A DNA stretch of 64,000 bases from positions 7,729,001 to 7,793,000 of the forward strand of contig WARS01000010.1 of assembly GCA_008933995.1 (NCBI GenBank). Direction: 5' to 3'. A model generated the notes under the pieces. The model worked only from the letters and a program-made list of their open reading frames with translations, searched no databases and was not told the DNA's origin. The position numbers were made by a program, and so were the translations under genes. Of the stretch, positions 25,301-34,094 are shown piece by piece. The stretch comes from Datnioides undecimradiatus (Eukaryota; Chordata; Actinopteri; Lobotiformes; Datnioididae). Each line of letters begins with the position of its first letter. The stretch's first letter is position 1.

Positions 25301-28300
25301 GGTCCCAGCCTCCTCCCTTCTCCCTGGCTTTCCCTGCTGCCTCTCCCCTCTAGTTTGTGTTAATCAAGAGGCATCAGTGTGACTGAAGTCTTGGTTTTGG
25401 CTCAGTGATTGATCGGCACTTTCTACTCTGCACAATAGTGGTGTGGCTCACTAACTCTCACTTGCACAGTGAAGGTATACTTGCTCTACAGAAATGATGC
25501 ACCAAATCAGCCACTCACGACCTGCCTCTTCCTCCCTGGTCTCCCACTTACCACTCACAAATTTAAGAGCATCTAGCTGCAACCAGTCACACCCATCAGT
25601 CTGTCAGCTGACTAATCAATCCCAGACAATAACACTCACACGGATTTCGATCCCACTAACCAGAATTGGTTCCGGGGGCAAATGGCCGCAATCTTTGCAT
25701 CTCATCCACTCTCACATTCACTTCCATCAGCTCTCTTGTTCCACACATGGGTCACATCAGGCAGAGGAATAACATTAGATTTCCTCTCATGCTCTGGCTC
25801 TTGAAACACTGATCTGCTTAACAGTCTCCCTCCTGCACATCTTTAGGTTAAAAGTTGCGCGCATGTTTGTGTGATGAGTTTACCTCTTCCTCTTTGTGTG
25901 GAAGAGGAGACGGGAGGGGGAGCAGGGGAATCCTGGAGTGGTGCTGGAGAGAGCAGAGCTTGTCTGGACGTGGTCTTTCCTTTTTGGGGTCAAGTATCTG
26001 TCATCGTCTGTGTCACCGTCGGTCTGCGCTCCTTTGAGTGTGGGATCTTGTGTGGGATGGTTGTTGTACAGTGACCTTGGCTTGTTTGTATTTCCCCTCC
26101 CCATAATTTAATTGATTTGACTGAAAGTGTTCGGTCTCCTGCACATGAACTGATAACAAGTAGGCTTTAAAGGCTGTGTGTAGATGTCAGGAGGGTGACT
26201 ACATCCCCTATAAATATAATGGTTCGGTGTACAACTGGAGACTGGCGAGACCTTTGCAAGGAGAGAGCAACATGATCACTGTGACCATTTCAGTTATCAT
26301 GCAAGGAAAGATTTAAGACTTGTAGCCAACCAATCTCCTTTTAAAATGCCATTTGATATTCATTCAAACTTAACACCTGGTTAAAATTGCTCTTAAATAT
26401 AATTTATTTTCCAATTTCCCTCAGACTGTTCAGTCTCCTGCACATGAACATGCACTGTTGTCGCCTCGTTAATGGGGAATTATTGACACTGTCTGACTGG
26501 AGAAATATCAGACAATAAAAACAACATACTTTAGTAAAGATCCAACAGAATATAGCCACAGCTAGCACGTGTTATACGATAACACCTGAATAGCTTGCAA
26601 AGCCATTAGTTACTATGCCAGAGACGCTAAAGGGAAATGTATTGGTGCATAACAACATCAGCACAAAGACTGAGAAGGACTTAACATGCTGCTTGGTTTT
26701 CTGTTGTGCACTGGTGACTCTTGTTGGTTCTGTCCTGTTGCCCTGTTTGCTGTCTCTTTGTGGACGTGCTCACACCGCACAACAAAACCCCGGAACTGAT
26801 GACCCAACTTAACCTCCACTTTCCTTTAACATGCCAATCTCTCCTGGGGGAGTAGTCGAGTAGAAGTACTCTGGCTTTAGTGGCTCTGACAGATTGGGCG
26901 CTGTCTGCTAAACCTACAGTGAGCTGCTGGCACATCTTCTCACAGTCTCCCTCGCTGCCAGCTCCCCTGCTCACACGGTGAAGGCTTCCCCTGGGATACA
27001 GGCTATTGAAACACCTCTGCCGCTCAATTATTCACAGTCTCCTTTTGTCTTCCAGTCCCCTGACACAGGCGATGACATGCAGTTCATCGATGATGGATCC
27101 AGCAACCCAGGTGAGTACAAGAGCTAGTGTGCATTTTGAATTCCATTAGGAGAGGCTTTGTGAAAGGGATAAATGAGAAAAATGTATTGCCTCAATTTCT
27201 TCTGTCCCCTTTGATTCAGGTGACTACCTGGGATAAGCAGCTCTTATTGGTAGGATCCTGCGTGCATGTGTTTTTGAGGTCTGTGTGTGATCGAGTATGT
27301 ATGGAAGTTGTGAGAGGATTGGTTGTTGATTTGTGCATTTATACTCTAACCTGTGTGACTTAATTGTGGGTTTAGCCATTAAATTTTATTTTCAGCTGTT
27401 GTTGGCTTCCAGTGACTATGAAAACAAGTTTTATACTTCATTAAGACTATGTTCAACGCTACACCTGCTCATCAGACAGCCTTTTCCTTTGGCACTACAT
27501 CTTCTCAACCATAGAACATTTGTATTTCGGTGCAAAAGCACAACTGTGCTATTCACTGTATAACACCATTGATCAGCTGTTTGGGTCAGACTCTCAGCGA
27601 TTTAGAGAAGACACACAATATAAGGTTTGTTTTGAACAGCAGTACATTGATCAGCTGCCACTGATTGGACTTAATACACTGGCTATGGATGAGCGCCTCA
27701 AACATCCCCACCTCCAAAAAATCTGAACAATTTCTTTAAAGTTCACGGAAATCCACCATTAATTATCAAGTTCAATAAATGCATGATGGTTAGTTGTCGT
27801 GTTTAATGATTGTGTGTTTAATAAATGAACGGTCCTGGTGTCTAGCTGGGTGTGCTTCGCCTGCTGCTGCCCACCATGTATGAAGCAGAAACTGATGTTA
27901 AGACCAAAGTGGATGAGAAACTAATAATCTCACACTAACTGTGACCCAGACTGTGCATGAGCAGGATTAAAGTATTGAGTCCTGATGAACTCCTGATGAC
28001 AAGAAGATTTAAGTGACTCTCTTATCCTAATGTTGATGTGCGCATGGGAAACAAGGTTAAACAGGTACAGAGAAATGTAATACAATGTCCCAAAGGTCCC
28101 ATATTGTCACAGTCAGTTATATCTGTACCAGTTATTTGTGGCTATTTAAATCAATTTAAAAACAAGTTTGGATATTCATCCAGTTCTCTGAGGACCCAAC
28201 AAATGCTCTGACTGGTCATTATATACATGTACAGCTACAGTTTATACATCTGTCCACTCTGACAACAGCTCCACCGCTGCTCCCTTACTCTCGCCCAGTC

Positions 28301-29065
28301 ACTCAGTCTGCTAGTTCACCATCAGGTATTTTACTCTTCAGTGTTTATGTAAACACAATCAAAACCCCTTTTACACGGTATGGGACCTTTAGTTGTGCAG
28401 CGTGATGTCTTTCTGTTGGCTTAAAGGAGCCATTTGTATCTAAGCAGGGAGCAACCTGCTTTCATAAAGCCCGCCATGTTGCCTGCCAGGTTTCTACAGG
28501 AGTCTTAAACACACACTAAAACCAAACACTGGCCTCAGAGACTGCTTCTTGTGTTATTTGTGACGACCATGAGTTCCCCTACACGTTTGGGAGGGGAGGT
28601 TCAGTGGAGGCTTATTCAGCTGGTCCTACACACTAATAGTATCAATGCTTGCTGTGGGTTTGAAGACGGAACCCACTGCGGTGGCTGGTTCAGACATGCA
28701 CTCACCAGTTGCTTCAGTTTGCTGCTCAATTCTTTTGTGTCCTGCTTGTTTCCAGCTGCTGATCTGAACGTTGGGCTTCACTTTCTCAGGTTTAAGGGAT
28801 GCATTTGCTTTCCCATCAGTCCATTGCTCCACAGCTGCTGCTGCTGCAGAGTGATCGTCAAGTAAAAACAAGCTAAACTTTGACGTGCTGCCGTGACTGA
28901 AGTTGCTCTGTCTCCCTTTGCTGTTTAGGGCCCGCTGCGAGCCCTGATCTCGAGGTCCCCACCGCGCTGCCTGCCACCTCAGCCCTGGAAGAGATGGCTC
29001 TTTACAGCAACAAGCGCAAACTGAGGCAGGGCCGCCGCAGCCTGGAAACCGCCGTGCCCACATAA
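1..29065 (+). CDS. scrib: scrib (Scribble polarity scaffold), 3' part, 37 exons
   Basis: Scribble is a cytoplasmic LAP-family scaffold at lateral membranes and synapses. It sets apico-basal and planar polarity with Dlg and Lgl and binds partners through its PDZ domains. Exons read here: 1-26, 230-357, 522-644, 736-921, 1031-1399, 3162-3224, 5972-6061, 6153-6230, 6321-6638, 7951-8031, 9820-10068, 10531-10641, 10731-10907, 11000-11116, 11457-11645, 11768-11887, 12577-12633, 13221-13277, 14070-14150, 17094-17519, 18437-18508, 18652-18705, 19263-19316, 19710-19832, 20568-20678, 21058-21108, 21456-21602, 21977-22136, 22245-22464, 22551-22640, 22737-22919, 23599-23748, 24322-24461, 24648-24685, 25200-25274, 27056-27110, 28929-29065. 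Together they keep one frame of 1634 codons plus a stop. Identity rests on four PDZ carboxylate loops, the string [16 protein letters not shown], and a tail matching human SCRIB. The N-terminal leucine-rich repeats lie before base 1. Exons at 17094, 18437-19832 and 23599 may be optional. Confidence 0.97.
2247..2264. repeat. (TG)n microsatellite
   Basis: Nine dinucleotide units in a scrib intron. Another interrupted run lies at 3075-3100. Confidence 0.9.
3985..4500 (+). mobile_element. Tc1/mariner DNA transposon relic
   Basis: Inside a scrib intron, a stretch from about 3985 to 4500 resembles the 3' part of a fish Tc1/mariner transposase gene, as I recall such consensus sequences. It includes a GATGAGTCATC..TTCACCATATTC catalytic-region remnant near 4110, a CATGGTTTGG..TCAGCTGTTCCC block near 4263-4290, and GAAGAATGGTGTTCATCCCT at 4390-4409 followed by a short decayed tail. 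The reading frame is interrupted many times, the 5' part of the transposase is missing, and I find no terminal inverted repeats. It is an old, immobile plain DNA transposon fragment in the same orientation as scrib. Confidence 0.7.
5972..6425 (+). CDS. scrib: scrib PDZ domain 1
   Basis: PDZ1 is built from exons 5972-6061, 6153-6230 and the start of 6321-6638. It is preceded by the short exon 3162-3224 ([20 protein letters not shown]), which matches the conserved lead-in of vertebrate Scribble. The carboxylate-binding loop reads [10 protein letters not shown]. It is followed by [17 protein letters not shown] and the helix-2 segment [13 protein letters not shown], whose first His is the usual class I specificity residue. 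In this family PDZ1 binds C-terminal peptides of partners such as beta-PIX and Vangl2. All introns are phase 0, and the first join falls just before GIFISR. Confidence 0.95.
6546..9915 (+). CDS. scrib: scrib PDZ domain 2
   Basis: PDZ2 starts in the 3' half of exon 6321-6638, continues through 7951-8031 and ends in 9820-10068. Its loop reads [10 protein letters not shown], followed by [34 protein letters not shown] and the closing strand TIALLVERD. The intron before GIYISR falls at the same place and phase as in PDZ1, as expected for ancient domain duplication. The rest of exon 9820-10068 is a Pro/Ser and acidic linker ([17 protein letters not shown]) leading to PDZ3. The flanking introns (6639-7950 and 8032-9819) show no other exon that I can support. 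Confidence 0.95.
10531..10886 (+). CDS. scrib: scrib PDZ domain 3
   Basis: PDZ3 occupies exons 10531-10641 and 10731-10907. The loop reads [19 protein letters not shown], with the long insertion before GVFISKVIPHG that is typical of Scribble PDZ3. Then come [19 protein letters not shown] and [20 protein letters not shown]. The intron is phase 0 and falls after the FISK strand. That differs from PDZ1 and PDZ2 but matches PDZ4, so the domains fall into two intron-position pairs. Only an 89 bp intron separates the two exons. Confidence 0.95.
11000..11615 (+). CDS. scrib: scrib PDZ domain 4
   Basis: PDZ4 occupies exons 11000-11116 and 11457-11645. The loop reads [19 protein letters not shown], then [37 protein letters not shown] and SLSMLVCDG. 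All agree closely with human PDZ4. The donor of the first exon is AAG|GTTCTA, a weak match to the consensus, yet the conserved join ISK|VSSSG leaves no better choice. The remaining codons lead into the post-PDZ region. Confidence 0.95.
11768..14150 (+). CDS. scrib: scrib exons: post-PDZ conserved and charged segment
   Basis: Four exons (11768-11887, 12577-12633, 13221-13277, 14070-14150) follow PDZ4. The first encodes [18 protein letters not shown] and [16 protein letters not shown], a highly conserved vertebrate Scribble stretch with an NPF tripeptide. Next come two 57-base exons of 19 codons each, encoding charged, helix-prone sequence ([19 protein letters not shown] and [19 protein letters not shown]). 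The fourth has [18 protein letters not shown], the first of four related Tyr/Ala-Ala/Pro motifs. The twin 57-base exons are in phase 0 and could be skipped singly or together without a frameshift. They have no counterpart in the human isoform I compare with. Confidence 0.9.
17094..17519 (+). CDS. scrib: scrib large optional exon, 142 codons, GC donor
   Basis: This 426-base exon, phase 0 at both ends, follows a good acceptor (ctactgtccag) and ends at AAG|GCAAGA, a textbook GC-type donor. It encodes a Ser/Thr-rich segment with no domain. It ends in a compositionally distinct block, [19 protein letters not shown] and [19 protein letters not shown], which contains an NPF tripeptide and looks constrained. 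The exon is absent from the canonical human isoform. A large phase-symmetric exon with a weak donor class is likely to be alternatively included. The long introns around it (14151-17093 and 17520-18436) show no other exon that I can support. Confidence 0.8.
18437..21602 (+). CDS. scrib: scrib exons: Pro/Ser-rich tail, modular phase 0 exons
   Basis: Seven phase 0 exons: 18437-18508, 18652-18705, 19263-19316, 19710-19832, 20568-20678, 21058-21108 and 21456-21602. Every length is a multiple of three, so each could be skipped without breaking the frame. The first four are Ser/Thr/Pro-rich and include [12 protein letters not shown], another NPF. Exon 20568-20678 carries [17 protein letters not shown], which matches human SCRIB (VKQAYRAFAAVP). 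Exon 21456-21602 carries [15 protein letters not shown], a third copy of the same motif. I chose the 20568 acceptor over an earlier CAG at about 20416 because the reading phase fits only there. Confidence 0.85.
21977..22919 (+). CDS. scrib: scrib exons: conserved helical tail segment
   Basis: Exons 21977-22136, 22245-22464, 22551-22640 and 22737-22919. They encode [34 protein letters not shown], then an acidic helix ([17 protein letters not shown]) and [40 protein letters not shown]. All are strong matches to the human tail. Intron phases switch here to 1 and 2. The 22551 acceptor is preceded not by a pyrimidine tract but by a (GT)8 run, while a normal-looking acceptor lies 27 bases upstream (see findings). 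Confidence 0.92.
23599..23748 (+). CDS. scrib: scrib 50-codon cassette exon
   Basis: A 150-base exon starts after gtgcccag and ends at CTCAG|GTCTGC. It enters and leaves in phase 2, so the reading frame is the same with or without it. It encodes [20 protein letters not shown], then a Ser/Thr/Pro stretch. The first half looks like an amphipathic helix. In human the flanking exons are joined directly ([13 protein letters not shown]), and the fish exons 22737-22919 and 24322-24461 join just as well without this one. Failure to splice its donor would add a short tail and stop near 23835, giving a truncated isoform. Confidence 0.75.
24322..29065 (+). CDS. scrib: scrib exons: C-terminal tail to stop
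   Basis: Exons 24322-24461, 24648-24685, 25200-25274, 27056-27110 and 28929-29065. They encode [54 protein letters not shown] (the fourth Tyr/Ala-Ala/Pro motif), an acidic piece, and the end [19 protein letters not shown] before TAA at 29063-29065. The human tail has the same order ([13 protein letters not shown] ... SPTPVED ... RPGRRGLGPVPS). ETAV lies two residues short of the C terminus, so the end is not a standard class I PDZ ligand. The introns 25275-27055 and 27111-28928 show no further exon that I can support. Confidence 0.92.
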
Positions 29066-31100
29066 CACCTCACACTGAGAGAGAAAAAACCCGAAGACAA
29101 GATGCAAACACACACACTTAAATACACAGTGGAGCACTGGTAACACGTAGGTGCATCCACAGGAGGTGCAGAGTCATTAAACACTACACACACAAACACA
29201 CACATCGTCAGTAGAGCGAGATTTACTCTCCTATATATATATATAACCACTGCAGAGACTTCCATAGTCACCACATACACACTCACTTATATCCTGCGTG
29301 CCGGTCTTGCCTAAACAGGCTGCGGATGAGTTGGCAAGTTGCTCAACTGTCCCTCAAGGGCAAGAAAGAGCAGAGGTAGTGTGGTTAGCTAGGATTGCTA
29401 CTTACAGACCTTTTTTTTGTTGAACACTCAGTTTACCTGGTAGAAGCTGATCTATTTAAAAAAAAAAAAAAGAGGTGATAGAGTTGGGGGTTTTTTTTAT
29501 TTTTCACACCTTCAGTGATTTTGCTGTTTGAAAAAAAATACATACTGGAAGACAAAAGAAATGGGTCATAGCTATACTAACCATATTTTTTAGCATTTTC
29601 AGCAAATAGACTGTAAAGTGTCAGGGCTTTCTTGAGACTTGGGTGGAAAGGAGTGTATATATTAATTGAGGAGGGAACATCCTGCTACCTTCACAGTCAC
29701 AAAGTGTGGTGAGCTTTTTTAAAAAAAATACACAAAACAGTACATATCTTTTTTTCTTTGCACTGCCACTGATCAGCTTTTTAACAACATTTATATAACA
29801 TAATTTATTGTTTTTATCATTTTACTTAAATTGAAGGCCTTTTTTTACACTGTTTGAACCCACCCAGATATTTGGGACATAGAGAGCATGATGCTTATCA
29901 TTATTTATCATTAAAAAATACAATGGTGGTTATGACTGCCTGAGTAAAAGATTTCAGCTTATGAACTGCATATCACTTTATATCATTGAATCTACCTTAT
30001 ATACTCTTACAAATTCCCAAATGAGGTTTTGAAAGAACCAGATCTCTAAAGTAAAGCTGTTGCACATCACGACACAGCACTGAGTCATATGACATGACAC
30101 TTGGTGACTCTGGCCTGATTTACTGACTGTGTTACATTCCCCTTGTAGATAACGACTACACTGGAGGCTGCAGCATTAAACAAACGGTTTTACAGAGAAT
30201 CATAGAGAATCGTTTCAGAATATCAAATAAAATGTTAACCTGCATTTATAGCATCATTTACTAATTAACGGTACTTAGCCTGCCCTTTTTGGGGGTATTT
30301 GTTTTTTTATTTTCTCAATGTGAATCATTCATTTCTATTCTTGAACAATCTGGACATAATCCAGAGTGACGTGAAGGTAGCAGGTGTTTTTATTTTTCTG
30401 TCTATGGTTAATTTAAATCTGATGCCACTGAGAAATCATTTATTATTGTGTGAATAATGTATAAATACTGAGAGGAGAAGCAAAACTTTGGGTTTGAAAC
30501 TGAGCCGGTCTTGACCTGGACCAAGTGAGTGTCTGAACTGCTGGCGTGTCTGGGTTTGGACGGGCTCGGTGTCAGGTTGCTCTCCGCATGTATATTGGTT
30601 TGTTAATGGGAGAGCTGAGAGAGGCACAACCGATTAAAGACCTTGATCTCATTCAGACATTCAGCTCACTGCTTGACATACTGTCAGTTTATGTATCTGA
30701 TGGGTATATTTGCAGAATCACAGCATAGTAGCATTTGTGTTAATTTAATGTAGGGTCTTCTAATGATAGCTTTCCATGTCGCTCTCACTGACTGAAATTC
30801 AGTTTGTTTGATAACATTTGCAATTGCTGATATCTCCTTTTTTAAACTTACAGTAGGTAAATCTTTTTTCAGATGGGTTTCACTACATTATTAATGCAGT
30901 GTTTCACGTTTTTGTGTTTATTCTTTTGTCTTGAGTTCTCTTTGGGGGCTTTTACTTGCAAATAGGTCGGAGGGAAAGGGTCAGAAGTTCTAGAGTTGAG
31001 GGTTAGAGCTCATACAAGACTGTAACTAGTGAATTTGTACAACCAAAGAAGTCTATTTTGTGGTTCAGGAATAATAAATTTTACTTTTCATTTAAGAAGC
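29066..31100 (+). other. scrib: scrib 3' UTR with two poly(A) signals
   Basis: About 2 kb after the stop is AT-rich with poly(A) and poly(T) runs (for example 29457-29472) and no open frame of note. Canonical AATAAA occurs at 30226-30231 and 31073-31078. The second is followed by a T-rich stretch and ends the transcription unit about 280 bp before the first TATA-like box of the next locus. Alternative short and long 3' UTRs are therefore plausible. Confidence 0.65.
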
Positions 31101-31359
31101 TGATTCTTTGTGTTGTGTCTTTTGTGTTTCATTAATGTGCAAAATACAATTCACAGGTTACATGTAGAAAAATAACAATGACATTAACACACTGGGACAC
31201 TAGGAATCCTTGTGTGTCCAGGAGCCAGTTTTAGCTCTGACTTGAACTTCACCAAGCTCTTTGAAATGTATCTGGGGTTTTTGCTTATAGGTGCGTAAAC
31301 CTGTTCCCCAGTCACAGAGCAACAGCCTCCAGCAAGACTCCACCCACTATCATGGAGTG

Positions 31360-31366
31360 TATAAAC
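31360..31366 (+). promoter_or_regulatory. TATA-like box, first signal-peptide exon
   Basis: TATAAAC lies 45 bp before the ATG at 31405, leaving room for a very short 5' UTR. The same arrangement recurs at the two sister copies downstream. Confidence 0.4.
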
Positions 31367-31404
31367 AGGTGTATATGCATATGAGAGGCAAATCTGTGTT
31401 CAAG

Positions 31405-31467
31405 ATGAGAGGGCTTGTACTACTCTGTCTGATGGGATTCATTCTCCCAGCAACAGCTGCAACACTG
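31405..31467 (+). CDS. signal-peptide exon, copy 1 of small secreted family
   Basis: The exon opens with ATG and reads MRGLVLLCLMGFILPATAAT plus Leu, a clean signal peptide, then a donor CTG|GTAGGA in phase 0. Two in-frame ATGs lie upstream (31375 and 31381), but they are so close to the TATA-like box at 31360 that the third start is more likely. No downstream exon clearly belongs to it alone. It could splice to the exon at 33166 as an alternative first exon, or it may be a decayed duplicate. It is obviously related to the exons at 32132 and 34878 (MRGL/MRAL, then LLCLxG). I do not recognise the family. Confidence 0.4.
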
Positions 31468-32088
31468 GTAGGACTGGCAATTAATTGATCTCAAAAGATA
31501 TGAAAATAGACAACTTCAACTACCAAAGAGCAATCCTGCAGTTTTTGTTAATTCAGCACAACTTCTGTGAGCTCCAGTTTAACACAAGGGTTAGGAGTAC
31601 ATTTTATTTTCTGTAATTGATGAACAAGCTGGTTAAAAAAGGTTAAATTATTGATTGTGTAGCTGCTGTTAAATCCAGTAGCTAGCCAAACACTAATATG
31701 ACCTTTGGTTCTTATGTACAGTTAAAGTTGGGTTGACTTGGGCTGCTTTTCTACTGGATTTTTGGGGTCAAAGTATGGAGAGTGTACCTTCTGATAGTGT
31801 CGTGTGCACGGTAAAGTTCGATTTGTGTAAAACAAAAGGAGAAGATTCACAAGAGTCACTTAGATGGCTCTCTGTGAAACCTGCAGGCTGTTGGCTAAGA
31901 AATCAGACAATTCATAGATGTTTGAAATCAAATGTTAATGACTTTTTAGGATCAGATAAAAAGAACATAAACATAACAAAGGCCCAAAAAATACTAATTG
32001 GACTTCAATATGAAGATTCAGGTAAAGCACAAAACACGTGGGCATAGACAAACTGACTAACTCAACCTACTGGCATGCACTCACTCAC

Positions 32089-32095
32089 TATAAAG
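32089..32095 (+). promoter_or_regulatory. TATA box, second signal-peptide exon
   Basis: TATAAAG lies 43 bp upstream of the ATG at 32132, nearly the same spacing as in the first copy. Confidence 0.45.
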
Positions 32096-32131
32096 TGGGG
32101 TGTGCAAATACAAGGTTTATCTGTCTTCAAC

Positions 32132-33826
32132 ATGAGAGGGCTCATACAACTCTGTCTGTTGGGAACAACATTGTTGGGAACAACATTGGCAACACCACCT
32201 CCACCACAATTGGTAAAACACGTAGTGTAAAGTCAACTTCTGATGTCCTCCAGTTATTTCTATTTGCCTTTTTAGTTACAATAATTACCCGCATGCTAAA
32301 TAACTAACGATGATATTTTCTTTCTTTGCAGGGACCTAAATGTTATTTTGCACTGCTCAGTTTTATTAAAGCAAAGAAAAGGCTGCAAATGTTTCAGTCT
32401 TACAAGCTAACTAATACCTTGAAAGTTCCGCACCTTGAAACAGAATCATTTTTAAATCATTTTTGTTATTATTTTAATGTCCATGAATTCAGATAAAAAT
32501 GTGAAATATCTAGGCAGATCATGTGGTCAACGTAAAACTTTGTTGCTCAGGCTGCTCAATTGGAAACACTGACATTCGGAAAGATAAATTCAAGATGGAA
32601 AAAAAATCAGATATGAGCATCCTCTCTGCCAAAGATCAGTCCAAAGTCCAGGTCTGGCTCTGTCAGTTATTTGATCCAGGAGAGAGAAATTCTGATGAGC
32701 AACTGGAAACCTCAGATGCTTTGCTTTTCTGTCAGAGATTAAGAAAATAAATTAAAACTGAAAATAATTTCAGATTGGAGAAATCAAACCACATCAGTTT
32801 AGACGTTTGGTCGTGTTCACAGCAATATATTTCAATGCTATAAGAACAATTTAGGTGCTCAGTTGGAAATTATTATTCCTCTCTATAAAATGATATTTCT
32901 TTACTTCTTTACCCCTTTTTGCTACTAGTATATACAATTCAAGTACAAATGCAGCTTATTTTTATATTTTTTCCAAGAATCAAACTAATCAGCAGAGCGA
33001 TACACATTTAAAAAAGTTCAGCCTTTTGATGATTTAGCAACTTTATGTAATATCAATAATCAATATCCTTTGACAAACATATTCAAGTCACACAGACACA
33101 AAGCACTATTAACACTATTATGTTTTCGGTTTAAGGTTAAATCAATTTCAATTTCAATCTTTCAGTGGTGCACTGGGAGTAGAAGACCACTGGAGGGTGG
33201 AAACTCCACAGCCAACTCAACAACCAACTCAACAACCAACTCGACAACCAACTTAACAGCCACTTCAGTCAGCTCGACAGGCGTGAGTAGTACTCCAAGG
33301 AAGGATTTGGAAGTCACTATGTAGAGTGTCGGATGTTCTCACTTTGATTTGTTCAGCTGCTGCTGCTGCACAGCTGAAAAGAGATTTAACCCACAACAAA
33401 AGTCTCGTTACATCTGATGCCAGCTCTTAACTTGAGTGGGACGAGTGTTATCTATAATGTAGACTGACAGTCTGCGGTAGACCAGTTTGCACTGATCACT
33501 GGTTGCTTCCTAAAGTCTGCCACTGATAATGTAGTTTTCAACACATTTAACATAATCCAAAATAATTTCCTGAGCAAAGCTCTTTACTCACTGTATTTTA
33601 TCTTTATAATATAATGGTTTTAATTTCCAAAAATCAAGAAAAAGCTGCTGCTGTTTCTATTAAATGTTTATATTTTGATTTTTTGCTGCTTTGTTTGAAG
33701 TCCAAATGTGACAATGTGACAAGCTTGCAGAGCCAACCAAACAACCACTGTTATGTCACTGGATTAGGGTAAATATGTTTTTTGAAGAGCAATGTTTTTG
33801 TGTTTCAGCCAACAGAGGAAGAGTAA
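32132..33826 (+). CDS. putative small N-glycosylated secreted protein, about 71 aa
   Basis: Three exons join in phase 0: 32132-32212 (signal peptide MRGLIQLCLLGTTLLGTTLA then TPPPPQL), 33166-33282 and 33809-33826. The middle exon encodes WCTGSRRPLEGG followed by an Asn-Ser-Thr repeat with five N-glycosylation sequons (four NST, one NLT) in 18 residues. The last exon encodes PTEEE and a stop, and AATAAA follows at 33872-33877. Splice sites are good (TTG|GTAAAA, tctttcag, GGC|GTGAGT, tgtttcag). A heavily glycosylated, mucin-like secreted peptide is inferred. No family is recognised. Alternative exons that could replace the ending lie at 32332-32496, 33701-33768 and 34014-34094. Joins are read by eye and unsupported by transcripts. 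Confidence 0.45.
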
Positions 33827-33871
33827 ACTGATGAATAACCATTTGACCAAGTTTTCTGTGGGAGTGGGAGG

Positions 33872-33877
33872 AATAAA
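33872..33877 (+). terminator. poly(A) signal of the 71 aa gene
   Basis: AATAAA lies 45 bp after the PTEEE stop codon, which supports a transcript ending here rather than running on to the exons at 34014 or 36415. Confidence 0.4.
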
Positions 33878-34013
33878 GTTCAACAGCCTGATGTGACTTG
33901 CAAATTCATGGACATCATGTTAACAAACGAGAGTGTGAACTCACATGAAATTATTATTATTTGTTCATTGTGCTCACTTCACAGTAAAGTCTTGCTGGTT
34001 TTTGTCCCTTCAG

Positions 34014-34094
34014 TTGTCCGGTGAGCGGGAGCCAATTGAAAATCCACATGGGTTTAAACCCAAAGGCACAGACAATGATGGGAAAAGCACACAG
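34014..34094 (+). CDS. candidate phase 0 exon, 27 codons, secreted locus
   Basis: This 81-base stretch lies between a strong acceptor (tttttgtcccttcag) and a strong donor (CAG|GTAAGA), and is open in phase 0. It encodes LSGEREPIENPHGFKPKGTD and NDGKSTQ. Its splice sites are better than chance, but no signal-peptide exon lies directly before it. It could follow exon 33166-33282 and lead to exon 36415-36484 in an alternative longer transcript, all in frame. Otherwise it is a leftover of a duplicate. Confidence 0.35.

Noticed and set aside
28626-29063. 145-codon minus-strand frame over the last scrib exon
   Set aside because: It is antisense to a conserved coding exon and extends into an intron; its codons mirror the scrib frame.
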